Assembly: GCF_010389155.1 (NCBI RefSeq)
Contig: NC_057763.1
Span: 38,112,645 to 38,176,644 of the forward strand
Reading direction: 5' to 3'
DNA length: 64,000 nt
DNA from: Erigeron canadensis
Taxonomy: Eukaryota > Streptophyta > Magnoliopsida > Asterales > Asteraceae
Part shown: one piece after another, positions 24,140 through 41,522 of the stretch
Layout of the letters: each line of letters opens with the position of its first letter
Position numbering within the stretch: the stretch's first letter is position 1
The notes under the pieces: generated by a model
Database searches by the model: none
What the model was told of the DNA's origin: nothing
What the model saw: the letters and a program-made list of their open reading frames with translations, nothing else
Made by a program: the position numbers and the translations under genes

Positions 24140-24584
24140 TATTTTATGTACAACACATTTCGCCTACATTTTATGTACAACACATATTACCTACCGTTGT
24201 CCGTTGAGTAGATTGTACTGTAGATAAATACTAAACATTAGTTTCTACCTTTTGAGTCAATGAAAGGAGCACAAATATCACTCTTTGTACAAAATGTTGC
24301 AAGACGCAAATCTTGCTCTTTAAGTAGATTGTTGACAAATATCGTATGAGTTTTGAACGGGTAGCACTTAGCAGTGGCTATGCTCAGATAAACTGAAATT
24401 AAGCATTTTCATAACAGGACGGAATTTAAACATTTAAACATAAGCTTCAAACTGATAGCTAAACTTCCTCTTAATACATAAAGAAACAAAAGGGTAAAGT
24501 CACAAGCTTCTAGAGCAAACCAAAAATGGCTTTTTCAACAGCAGTTCAAACAAAATCTTTAATAACTCAAGGAAAAGGATAAAA

Positions 24585-26179
24585 CTAGGCGGTTGTTTCC
24601 TTCTTAAGCTTAGCTAGTTCTTGCTTTACAACACCTGCCTTCTGCAAAATCACAAAGTACAACAACATACATGAGCATCTTAAAAATAATAAGAAATCAT
24701 CCAATCTACTGATAACATGTAATAGACGCATAGATGTACATACAATATTTCAGCCTTTAAGTATAAGATAATGTTCGTTATTTTAGTTAATGTAACATTC
24801 TCAATTCACTTTTTACTACTTCTGGTGGATTCTTGATCATGCTTCCACAAAATAAATAGCATTTCAATACAAATGAGGGACAAGTTACCTTGATCTTTGC
24901 CAACATGATCTTGAACCTGTCAAAATCATTCAGAGATGCCCTCTTCTTTTGCACGATAAGCTTCCTTCCCCATGAGCTGTTCTCCCACTTGTTTTTGACA
25001 TCTGATAAATATCACACAGTTCAGCTATCTAACATGCCACTAACACAACTACACAACATACACAAATAACAATATATACCAGCAGCCTCCATAGCAGCAA
25101 TAAGACTTTTCTTGTTAGGGACTCTCTTGATATCAATTTTGATGTCTGTAAGGGTTAGCCTTTTGAAGTTCATTTGACCTCTAACCATGTCAGGTGCATC
25201 AACAAGAGCCTGCCAATGAAGGAAAATCTCAGAATTCAAAGGTCACATATATACTAAATTCCAACGTAAAAAACACAACAAAAGACACCAGCTTTTAGAC
25301 ATGTCTAGCACCAATATGAAATATCCTCAAATATGTCATCACATCATACAAACATCCCTACCAGACTACCAAAAAAGATTGAAAGTAGACTCTGCCTTGA
25401 GTCACACAAAACATAAGCCATTATTTAATAGAATCTCTACCCATAAATGTCCATCAACATTAGATCCAAAAATCTAAAATTCTAAACAAACTTGTTTGCC
25501 TAATTAACACATTCTTATTTCTGTTCAAAATTTTAAATTTTAAGAAAACTCTACTTGTAAAAAAAGTCCTTTATAACCAATAACTCTAATAATGACAATC
25601 TTTTCATAAAGAAACACCAAGGAACCAAATGTATGAGATTAATAATGGCATAAATCAAGTATATTTTACTCTAACTTTTGCAGTATGTTGTATGTTCAGT
25701 ACAATCAGTAAAAAAAGACACTACAGCTAGATACAAATGTAAAACTAATATGTACACCGACACAAACACACACACACCTATATATACCTGCTGAATCAGT
25801 AAATAAGCTGAGCATACCATAAGAAATGATGGTTCAAATAACCTATAGCTAGCATCAAGTGTATGTATCTATACTATACATTAGCAGTAGCAGCTACTAA
25901 ATTAAAGCAAATATATATAAATATACACATATAAATAAAATAGAGAATGCCTATATAGATACAGATGAAAAGAATACCCTGTTTTGATCGATGACATCAA
26001 CGATGACAACAAGCTTTCCATAATCCTTTCCGTAGTTAACAAGTGCGATTCTTCCGATCTCCACGTACCTCTTGAACGGCTGTACAATCAATTACACTTT
26101 TATTATTAGATACATACAGAATTTATATAGTATCTACGTATAGACTTAGAATGCAAAATTAGGGTTTTGCTTTTACCAT
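24585..26179 (-). CDS. RPL14: 60S ribosomal protein L14 (eL14)
   Basis: Structural protein of the large cytosolic ribosomal subunit. Five exons: 26179-26177 (only the ATG), 26079-25978, 25209-25080, 25001-24889, 24641-24585; 405 coding bases, 134 aa, the usual plant length. Sequence starts [20 protein letters not shown] with the KOW-like RNA-binding fold, then [18 protein letters not shown], and ends in a Lys-rich tail ([13 protein letters not shown]). The first intron falls directly after the start codon. The gap between exons 2 and 3 is about 770 bases. Leader sequence near 26210-26260 has AGGGTTT motifs typical of plant ribosomal protein promoters. Confidence 0.96.
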
Positions 26180-28474
26180 TTTGGAAGTGCTCCTAAATCG
26201 CCGAGATGAAAGGGTGGCCAGTAGTGATAGACAGATAGTGAAACTAGGGTTTGAAACTTATGATGCATTTTATAGTGGAGTTTCTTAAGTTGGGCTGGAC
26301 TGGACTGGGCTGGGTGGCTTTTTTAAATTTATAAAGGGTTGTGGTTAAGTCAGGCTTTCTAGCCCAAAGGCAGAGGTGATTGATTATTGATAAACAAAAT
26401 TCAATTTGTATTATTTTATTACTAGACTTTTACTAAAAATTTTAATTCAACTGTAAATGCAACGTTTAAACAAATTTCAACCATAGGCCAATGCTGGTCT
26501 GGCTTCAAATTATGTTCTTAGTCGTATAATATAAGACCTTTTTATTATAATATTGGTTAGAGATATAGCTTATTTCCAGTTTATTTTTTAAGTTTTATGT
26601 TAAAAAAAAAAAATAAAAATTGTTTGTTACTATGTTATAAAACATATTCATTCCGTGTTCAAATTGAAAGAGCTGTCTAATATATGTTGTTTTTTGTGGG
26701 TTAAAAGTATGATGATGGACTTTGTTTCAATGTAAATAAATAAATATATTTAAATAGATTAAAAGGGTACCTGCACAATACAACAACGACAACCGGTAAT
26801 GATATTGTTGTCGTTTGTTCACAACGGTGACAGGCTGATATATAACTTAATTCATTAAAGATAAAATTAGAATTTTGTATTAAGGGTGTAGGGATATCAA
26901 GCGCAAACTTGATTAAGACAACGTAAGATATATTTCTTTTGCGAGCAAATGATAAGAAATTAAAAAATTTTTACTTGTTATAACTCTTTAATTTGAGAAC
27001 CAAAATGCCAGTTTAGTGACAATAAATTTATTATTGAGGTTAAATGATTTAATACTATCTATACTATATTATATAGCACAACCCTTTTTAAGTTTCAATG
27101 CTGAGCTTAAATTTTAATATTGATTTTAAGTTTTAACATGTAAACATTCTAGTACGTAATGTATCATACATCAAAGCCACATTAGATCAAAAATCTACAT
27201 GCCCCTGTCACCGCCGTCAACGCTGTTACATATCCACTATCGCATCGCTCAAGTACCGTCCTAGTCTTATTAAATTTAATATCATCTTGCTTATCTTGTT
27301 GAGCATTCATGAATTCATTCTCGTTGAAAAATACTATCATAATACCCACAAAAATACGACGAAAAATATGTTTTCTTATTGATAGTGTCGAAGTCTTTGA
27401 TGTTTATTAACACATGTAATTTAGCCTATAGGAAAATTCCGGGATTTATTAATATGTAAATATTAGTAAAAATTGTTTAAGTTTATTTATTCTGTTTCTA
27501 TCTTATTTGTATCTTTAATCTCAGAAAGTCCAATTTTTTCAAAAATGTTTTAATGTTTTTTCTTTCCTAGCTAAAAACATCATTGAACCAAAATAATTTG
27601 GTAATTAAATGAATTAAAATAAGTTTACTTAGGTGGTGTTTGATAACATCTTAATAAATAAGACGTGACTTAATCTTAATTGCCTAAATTGGATATAATC
27701 TTTGTTTAGGACTTATTTAATAAGTCATCACTCAATTAAAAAGTGCAGCTAAAAAGTATTTTACATAATTATCCGTTCAAAACTTTTCTTTAAAAAACAC
27801 TCGTTAAATTTCAAGGGTATAATAGTAATTTAAATTCTTCAGTTGGTTAATTCAGTACACATAACAAAGAATAATTATTTATTTATCGTCTCACTCGTCT
27901 CAGACACACTAAATTCAGACATACACTTAATCCACACAACACTTAATGGAAAAAAAAACAGGCCCTTAGACAAAAAATTACAAAGAACAAATTAAACTAC
28001 GTATCCACAAACAAAGTAGTAAGAAATAAAAAAACTTTTTAGTGTCGCTTTCTGCGGGATATAAAGAGACTTCATCCCTACCTAAATAAAGATGTTGCTT
28101 CCAATTTCTATCTAAATAGTATAAAAAACCTTTCAACCTTTGTGCATGGGAAAAGGATTGAACCATAAGATATAGAGTGTTTACTGCTATCCAACCGCTT
28201 TCACAAAGAAAGTATTGTTCTAGTTAATTTTAATTATGTATAAATACAGAAAAATGAATGTCAACTAGGTTTAGAAGAAAGCGAAAAAAACATATGAATT
28301 TTCCGGGAGTTTTCCTTAAACAAATATATATAATCATCATCAAAAATCTGAAATCCTAATCACCAGTACCATTAATTAATATCTTCTTCTTCTTATCATA
28401 TTAGAAATTAAATAATAATCCGATCATTCACATAATCATTATCCGATCATTCGGATCAGTTTGATCAATCAGTC
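26180..28474. other. Divergent spacer between RPL14 and VPS2
   Basis: AT-rich shared upstream region. It contains a short hairpin-forming repeat at 26782-26825 (ACAACAACGACAAC against GTTGTCGTTTGTT), a Helitron-like 5' end at 27058 (TCTATACTATATTATA preceded by A), and a probable MITE (27632-27966). No gene seen. Confidence 0.5.
27632..27966. mobile_element. Possible hAT-type MITE
   Basis: The left end (AGGTGGTGTTTGATAA) and the reverse complement of the right end (AAGGGCCTGTTTTTTTTCC) resemble the GG-GTGTTTG ends of plant hAT-derived MITEs. The interior is non-coding. A clear 8-bp target duplication is not visible, so the borders are approximate. Confidence 0.35.
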
Positions 28475-31400
28475 ATGAATATGAACATCTTCAAGAAGAA
28501 ACCCACCCCTAAAGGTCAATTTTTGTATTCTTCAATTTAATCAATCATTTTTTAGTATCAAAATTTATATGTTATTATTATTATGTGTTTCAGAAGCACT
28601 TCGAGAAAGTAAACGAGAAATGGCTAATGCTACTAGAGGTATTTATTTTTTTCTAAATATTTTTATTTTTCAAACCCTTTTTACATAATTATCAATATAT
28701 GAAAATCATCAACAACAATAAAGAATTGATTTAGGCTATCCTCAATTCTTATGTGCATCCAACCGAACCGACTGTCGTGTATCGAATAATAGCCTACTAT
28801 CAGATTTAATTAATGAGTTCATTTAGTTTGTAATGTAGATATGCTAAGGTTTTTAGATATTGGTGTTAGTTTAAAACATCTCATATAATCGATTAGGAAG
28901 AAGCACCGTTACGTGTATATGCAATGATCATATTAGATAAATGCTCTAAATCCAGATGGGAGATAAACGATACGTAAGGATTTGTAATGATGCTTGTTGT
29001 TTCTGGAAGTACTGATAGAACAATGGCATCGGTATGTAAGCATGCTTAATACTAATTAGTATATGTGATTTTTAATGTGCTTGATAATGTACTGATTCTC
29101 TATATCTTGTGTGTAGTGCTTAGAACTGGTTTTGACCTTATTTATGCTTGTATATTGTGAATCAGGTGTAGAGAGGGAAATTACAGCATTGCAAGTTGAG
29201 GTACACCACACCACATTACATTTGATGTATCTTTATAATCATGTACATACATGCCCGATACGTGGATACATGGTTCATTTAAAAACTCAAAAAGAATGTT
29301 ACTTAAGTTGAACTTATAACTGGAACAGGAAAAGAAACTTGTTGCCGAGATTAAGAGAACAGCTAAAACAGGAAATGAGGTTAGTTATATGCTTTAAATC
29401 GAATATGTATAACATTCAAAAATTGATGAACTCATTGAGCAATAACACTGGCTTGGACAGGCAGCCACAAAGATTTTAGCCCGCCAATTGATCAGGCTTA
29501 GACAACAAATAGCCAAGCTACAAAATAGTCGAGCCCAAATGAGAGGCATAGCAACCCATACACAGGTATATCTTCAACCGGGATTTTTTTTTGCTGTCAT
29601 AATTTGACTATATATGTTTTCTATAATGGTACATCCGTCTTTCTCAGGCATTAGCTGCACACTCTTCTGTGTCTGTTGGGATGAAAGGTGCAACTAAAGC
29701 AATGTCAGCAATGAATAAGGTATTACCCTTACTTTAATGTTTCTGTTTTTCTTGAATGGTTTTATGAAACATAAAAGTGTCAATTAACTTGTTAATGAAT
29801 GCCTGTTCATCATTTGGCATCTATTATCCATAGTTGCCACAGTAGATGTTTTCTACCTGGTGACTTTGATAATAGTTGAAGCTCACACTAAATATTCTCA
29901 AGTGGTCACCATCTCCTAAATTGTTTATCAATAGTATTTAGATCATTTCTTCAGTATAAATTTTGTAATCATATCATTATATTTTGAAGCTGAATTAAGG
30001 AAGAAAAAAAACGGGTGTTGATGAGTCAACCTAGCACATTTTAAACCATTACAAAAGTCCACCTGCTTTTACCCACAACACAACCTGAGTTGCCAACTCG
30101 TAACTTTATTACGTCAAATCAATCTAATCTTCAGTGAACTGTTTTGTGATTTACATCATGTGAATTTGTTACGCTGCAGGAAATGGCCCCTGCGAAGCAA
30201 ATAAAGGTGATGCAAGATTTCCAGAAGCAATCAGCACAGATGGATATGACGGTAAGATATTGCACACCCTTCCAATAAAAAAGTAGACAAAAGATAATTG
30301 ATTTGCGTTGATGGACCTTTAGGGGTCATTATTTTATCCATATATGGGCCCAAGTTTGTATAAAGTTGCGCTTACATAACAGTTGCACCATATAATGTGC
30401 CCACCTCATTCTAATACCCATTAAACTCATTATCTTCCTCTTTTTCTCCAGAGTGAGATGATGTCAGATGCCATTGACGATGTTATTGATGATGACGAAG
30501 CTGAAGATGAAACAGACGAGCTAACAAACCAGGTAAACGCCATGTTTCTGTCTTTTTAACCTGAAAGATTATTAAAGCTCACAAACATTCCTTGCAATAT
30601 GAGTGCTACTCTTTTACTCATTTTTAGTAGCAACTTATGGGGGTGTTTCCTGTTTGGAGTGTACATTCTGAAAATGATTTTCGAAATCAAATTAGCCTAA
30701 ATAAAACAGGATGTAGGAAATTTTATTTGTGTGTGTTTTGTGCTTAAATTTGTATTAGTTAGATGTTATTTGATTGGCAAATTCCAGTTGTCTAAAAACT
30801 TAAATTAAACGGTAAAAAATGACATTTCTGGGAAAAAAAAGAAGAGAGATGGTCTGTGAGATGAGAACTACAATCTTATATTAGGTTTTATATTGGGTGA
30901 ATAAATAATATCATTTTACCATTAGATATTCAGTACCCCACGACTCTCCTAGTAGCGAAGGAAAAGGGAAACAAAGGGGTTGGGTTTCACCTATGATCAG
31001 ATCAGTGGGCAACAATAGTTTACTTTTTTCAGTGTTGTTAACGCTGTTGAAAGCTCATTACTATTTAAGTAGGCCTCGCTTTTCGGAGCTGCTCCCAGCT
31101 CACACTATGGTACTTGGCTAAAAAAATCCATTTTTGAACGATGTAATTGGCTATTGGCAGAATGGCAGCCAAGCAATAAAAATGTTTGGTATGCCCTTGG
31201 TTCCACCTCGTGTCTCTGTGTTCCTGCCAGTGATCTTATAATCAATAACTGGACAGAACAATTTATTGCAGTTGGTATAAAACTGATTATTTGACCCTAA
31301 AAAAATAGATACCAGAAATAGAATCTGGCTATCCAAACATCAAAAACGGATTGTATAGACAATCAGTTCCAAAACAGAAATCCAAACATCCCCTATCTTA

Positions 31401-32151
31401 TGTCTTATTTTCTGATATAGGGGAAAATAATTCCCCGGCAAATTTTATATCATATGATAATCATTAGTCATTACAATTGCAAGACCATGGAAAAATCCAA
31501 ACATCCTCTATCTTACTTGGTTCAGGATTCTATCATTTGGCAAATTCTTTTTTGGACTTTACTATATACCATGTTTCACATTGCAGGTGCTAGATGAGAT
31601 TGGTGTCGATGTGGCTTCACAGGTTTGTAGTACCAACTCGTTACTCTGGTATTATGCATCCTTTTAGTATATTATATATAACTTGCTTTTGAACTTTTTA
31701 CAGTTATCATCAGCTCCCAAAGGAAAAATTGCCGGGAAAAACACCGAGGATGCTAGCAGGTGAAATTTTATACATTAGCTCCATTTTTCATTACCCTTTT
31801 GTCCAAAAATTAAATACATGTTTTTATTCAAATGGGTATTCTCAGGGCAATATTTCGTTTTCCGCAACGTTCAAAACGGAAATTTTGTTTTTGCTCATGA
31901 GTTATCCTTTATAGATTGCATCAGTTTGGTTTCACAAAAACTCTCAATGTGTTTACTTATTCAAGTGTTAAAGCTACTTTTTCCATCATAATTAACTATC
32001 TCTCATGAAAATGCCCAAGAAACCACCATGGTTATTAGTTACAAGAGATCACATTTAAAATTCGTACTTGTTGAAACATATTGGCGTTTATGGTATATGC
32101 AGTTCCGGAATGGATGAGCTAGAGAAGAGATTGGCGGCCTTGAGAGGTTAA
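28475..32151 (+). CDS. VPS2: ESCRT-III subunit VPS2 (CHMP2-like, VPS2.2/2.3 type)
   Basis: Core ESCRT-III filament protein that drives membrane scission at multivesicular bodies. Eleven exons: 28475-28514, 28594-28638, 29166-29200, 29329-29379, 29461-29565, 29648-29719, 30180-30251, 30452-30532, 31587-31622, 31704-31759, 32103-32151; 642 coding bases, 213 aa. Starts MNMNIFKKKPTPKEALRES; the family usually starts at the second Met (28481), so either ATG may be used. The basic Snf7 core carries ILARQLIRLRQQIAKLQ and MRGIATHTQ. An acidic linker (DDVIDDDEAEDETDEL) follows. The C-terminal MIM helix DELEKRLAALRG, which binds the VPS4 MIT domain, is intact. Intron 8 is about 1.05 kb. Confidence 0.96.
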
Positions 32152-32721
32152 AATCCCTTGATCATATATCCTTCGTATGGTCAACTAATCATGCATTCTC
32201 AGTGGAGCTTATCTGGGAAGCTTTCTGTACTTTTGTACATGTTCAATCATTTGACGACATTATTCACAAATCCACCAATATAACTTCCAGCTTTGGGTTT
32301 AATGTTTTATTTGTCCCATTTGTGTTTATATGATTAATAGGTGATATCCATGAGTTTTGCTTTTATTTCGCGATATTTGATGCATCAGCTTGTTGTGTGG
32401 GTGGGGTTCCCATACAAAGTAGTTACATGTTAAAAGGAAAGGGTTGATCACCAGGCATTCAGGCTGCTATTATATTGTCATTTATAGTACTGGAGCCAAG
32501 ATTGATTACCACCATTCTGACAAAATATATTTCGACCTGATTCATTTTTTCGTTGGACCTAACGATTAGAAAATCATAAAGTCATTTGATTCACCTAATG
32601 CTAGGTTACTCAAGAAGGGCAAGAGTTAATTACCATATGCATTTTTAGGTGTGGTACCATAATATCTGGCTCCAAAAAAGTAAGAATTTCATATTTACCC
32701 TTGGCTTTTAAATCACTGCCA

Positions 32722-32800
32722 TTAACTTAAGGTTGTAATACTTGTTGGTAAAGCATGAAATTAACTTCTTAAGGTTGTAATACTTGTTGGTAAAGCATGA
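32722..32800. repeat. About 39-bp tandem duplication
   Basis: TTAACTTAAGGTTGTAATAC and the following bases to GCATGAAA are repeated immediately with a 3-base insertion (second copy from 32761). Confidence 0.85.
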
Positions 32801-33272
32801 AATCTGGTTACGGGATGGCGTTCTACATCCTCGCTAGTCACAACTTTCTTGTGGATATCATTCATTCTTCATAGACGTAAATGGTTAGAAAAAATAACAA
32901 CGGGAGATAACATATGTATGGACTAAGTATGAAGTATGTACTGCAATATGATCTTATAGTTTCATTAATTTACCCTTTGCACAAGGATATTTACAAACAA
33001 ATTTACAAATTACTATTCTATAATGTACAAACCATATAATGTATGTGTTGTTGTAGATGGTTAAATATTGTTATAACAATGCACGTGTATTGTTTGCATT
33101 ATCAAGGCTCATTTTCCCAAACAATGAACTTCACCACAATCTGCGCACAGGGACCCATGAATTTGAAGGGTCATATACATAACCAATTGTTAAAGTAAGT
33201 AATATAAACTTAGGATATCATCATTTCATATATCTAACTTTGTTTGTGTTGGTTGTTATGATTTTGGACTAG

Positions 33273-33757
33273 TGTTGGATATCATAAGAAGCTGGAATGA
33301 CTAAAGAACAAATACTCAAGACTTCAAGGAGAGAATTAGAAGACTAAAGACTTGAGGGACTAAAGGTGTTGATGCTGAAACTGCTTGGCTATATAAGAGA
33401 GATTAGGGTCTCAATTACTCACACACGACACATTCATATTCTGCTGCTGCTTCTTCTAATTTGACATTCTCTCCATATATTTTTATTCATATTCTGTATA
33501 TGTTATTGATTCATCTTGATCGTTATTGGTAAACTCTTAATAATAAACATTCATAATAAGAGGCACCTAATCGGGTCGACTGATTCTTCAATTGATTGAT
33601 TAAGATTGGTAAGATCCATAGTGATTATTGGCTAATCTTCATATTCGTTCACCAATAAATTTTACACACTCCTATATCCATTCATTAATGCAAAAGAGTT
33701 TTCGATCTTCAAGCTAAGTGTTCAAAAGTGACGTATTTTCACATTAGTAGTTTCCAA
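33273..33757. mobile_element. Possible solo LTR remnant (copia-like)
   Basis: Starts TGTTGGATATC and contains a CTATATAAGAG TATA-like box followed by a pyrimidine-rich leader, as copia LTRs do. The right end is only loosely matched (TTTCCAA near 33757) and no target duplication is clear. Confidence 0.3.
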
Positions 33758-34907
33758 AATCAAAATAACTTCAAATTTTAAGGAAGTATTGTGGTTATAA
33801 TTAGATGAATCTTTCACATCCTTTGATGGATTATTGCATTGCCTATATAATATTGGTATGTAAAATATGAATTGGATTAATTAAGTTTGGTGATGGTAAT
33901 TGTTGGTTTCGTATCGAGTTAGTTTAGGGAAAATGTTTGGTGGAGCATATTGGCGAAATTTCCCAAGATGTATACCCCTCCAATTGATGCACATCTTTCC
34001 TATGGCTCGAGAGTAAGTGCGAAAAAAGATCGGTAAACTCGATGTACATATTTTCTAGGAAATGCGGACAACAGCTTGTATAAACTCTATTGGTAGCGAC
34101 AATTTCCCTTTGTAAATTCATGGCTCATGAGTCTAAATTTATAATGGCTTCTTCAGACTTTCAACACCACGGCGAATTAATATAACTTTGCTGTTTTGAA
34201 AAAAAATAGAATATTCTTCACTTCAAAAATTACATTTTTCCTTCCGGGTAACAAAATTGCAATCATATGTCTTTGATCATTCAATCAATGAATTACTTGA
34301 ATAATTTAAACATAACATATCTTTTAACTAACACATATCTAAACAATGGTGCCCCTGTATATTATCTTCAATAAGCATGCCTTATTCGTAATATTTATCA
34401 TCATATATTCAATTCTTTTAAGTAACACAATCATAACTTGGCATTATTAAATTTGTATGACCACCTAATTTTGGCCAATACTCCTCCAATAGTACTTCTG
34501 TATTACGCCACCTGGTATAACCAAAACTTCCTAAACATACCAGAAATAACATGAAACAAAATGAGTCTTCAGATTACCTGCTTTGGCAGTTGGCACAAAA
34601 ATGGGCCTAAACATCTTTAATAGAGTAACCGAAACTTCACCCCAAATTGTAACCCAGAAAATAATTTTTGTAAGAAAAAACATACAACATTGCAACCAGT
34701 ATTAAAACTTGTAACCAAGTCTCAGGTACTAATACATATAACGAAAATTCCCATACACGGAAACCTCATTCTTTGGATGAGCATCACAACTGTCACATAT
34801 ATTATAAGCCATGCCATCTTATATTTGTGGTGTAAAACACAAATTCCCATTTACATAATGTAAAATTGCATGGTATTTTAGATTTATTGTACTACCTTAT
34901 ATCCGTA

Positions 34908-39750
<4,843 letters not shown>

Positions 39751-40965
39751 AATTTAATTCAACTCAGATCTGTATCTATTATTTAAATCTATATATATGC
39801 AATAATTACACTAATACTAATTAGGGTTTGTAAAAAAACTCAACCCCGCTTATATTAATCAAAATCAAACCCTAGTTTCAATCAAATTAAGAATCTTTAT
39901 ATACTAAAATGTAAAAACTCTTGATTAAAAAACATAAATCAAGAACCTTTTTTTAATTTTATATTTTAGATGGCTGGACAAACCCTAATTTGAAACATAA
40001 AATTGGGGTTGCGTTGATGATGATAAATTGATAATAATAACTAATTACTTAAGGATTAAGATCTGAAAGAATAATTATTAACTTTGATGGTTTCATTGAT
40101 TGATTGTATAAAAACTGCATGCAGATTTTGGGGGTTTTAATTTTGATAAAGATTGATTTGGTGGAATGACAACAAGGCAAAATAAAAATAAATATTTTAA
40201 AAAAGAAAAGAATGTTTTGTGTTATTTGGGAAAAGAAAATAAAATCCAATGAAAAAGAGGTGAACAGGATTTGTGAGGGGGAGAATAAAATAACAAGCAA
40301 AGTGTCGATATTGTTTGTTTGTTTTCTTATGTCTATTTTTATTTTTATTTTATTTAATTCTTTTTTTATTTTATTATTTATCATTTATTTATTTATGTAT
40401 TATTTATTATATGGATTTTGCTAATTAGTATTGTTAAATAGATCCATTTAACAAATATATAAGTGCATTTTGAGAACAATTTGTGTTTGGTATATCATAA
40501 AGTCTTGTCATATACTTATGTTTATAAGTTCTAATAAATGAGTTGTTGTAAAGTAGAGAGAGTTTGTCCGAACATATGAAAATGCTTGACGAAAAAGCAT
40601 AATCATATGAGGATGTTCTTGTATCTCGATCGTGGCTGAATATTCAGTTATCAATAAGAGATTATTTTAGAGATAATAAGTCATACATAATCTCGTCTCG
40701 TGATAGGAAGATAATCTGATATGAGTGCTTTTTCTGTAGTATTGAGACAAACCAAAGAGGTGCTTCGTTGTAATTGGTACGTGTTTGAATACTTTTAATT
40801 GGTTGATATATAACAGACAGATTTAGCACGGTTATACCTTTCACTTTTGTATGTGTATATGGAAATCAGAGTAGCATTCAAACTACTAAATATCATATAT
40901 TTGATGCAGTGGCGTAACAGATATCGTATATCTGATGCAGTGGCGTAACTAACGTTACTGTATTA
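39751..40965. other. Upstream region of casein kinase gene
   Basis: 5' UTR and promoter side of the CKL gene, followed by T/A-rich low-complexity DNA (40150-40420). A short direct repeat GATGCAGTGGCGTAAC occurs at about 40903 and 40935. No gene seen. Confidence 0.4.
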
Positions 40966-41242
40966 TTAAACGAGCATACTACCCGCGCGTTGCAACGGAT
41001 ATCATTGAGAGAGTTTTGATTGTTGTAATCTTAAAATCTTTTAATATCGTTAATTACGACCTCCTCTTGATCTTGAAATCTTTTGATCTCGTTATTACGA
41101 CTTTTGCTTGATCAGGATCCATATTAATAGATAATGTACCGCCATAATTCCCGACTCCATATGAATATGGTGTGTGTGTTTTAGGGTATAGAGAAGAGAA
41201 ATATTAATGTTTAATGTGTCTGCTTTTAATGAAGAGTATTTG

Positions 41243-41522
41243 TATTTATTAGAAGATATTTATTGGAAGAGGAAAGACTAAAGGGGTGAGGAAGGGCAAA
41301 AAAGTAAAATCGCATGTCCTAAATCTTGTAAACTTTCAACATGGGTGGATAATTTTTAATTAGGAGTATAGAAGTATAGATGTATTTATTAGAAGATATT
41401 TATTGGGAGATGGAAGACTAAAGGGGTGAAGAAGGGCAAAAAAGTAAAATCACATGTCCCAAATTGTAACATCCCGAACTTTTAATTAACGGTTGACTTG
41501 AGTCGTTAAGTCAACACAACGT
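41243..41522. repeat. 140-bp tandem duplication interrupted by an LTR
   Basis: Copy 1 (41243-41382) and copy 2 (starting 41383) share TATTTATTAGAAGATATTTA and GACTAAAGGGGTGA blocks. Copy 2 is interrupted at 41464 by the solo LTR and continues at 44126. Only the left part of copy 2 lies inside the given span. Confidence 0.85.

Larger units (their letters stand above)
32152..34907. other. Spacer between VPS2 and casein kinase
   Basis: Holds the VPS2 3' UTR, a short tandem duplication (32722-32800) and a possible solo LTR (33273-33757). Short open frames here (for example 33924-34121 minus) have no recognisable similarity. Confidence 0.4.
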
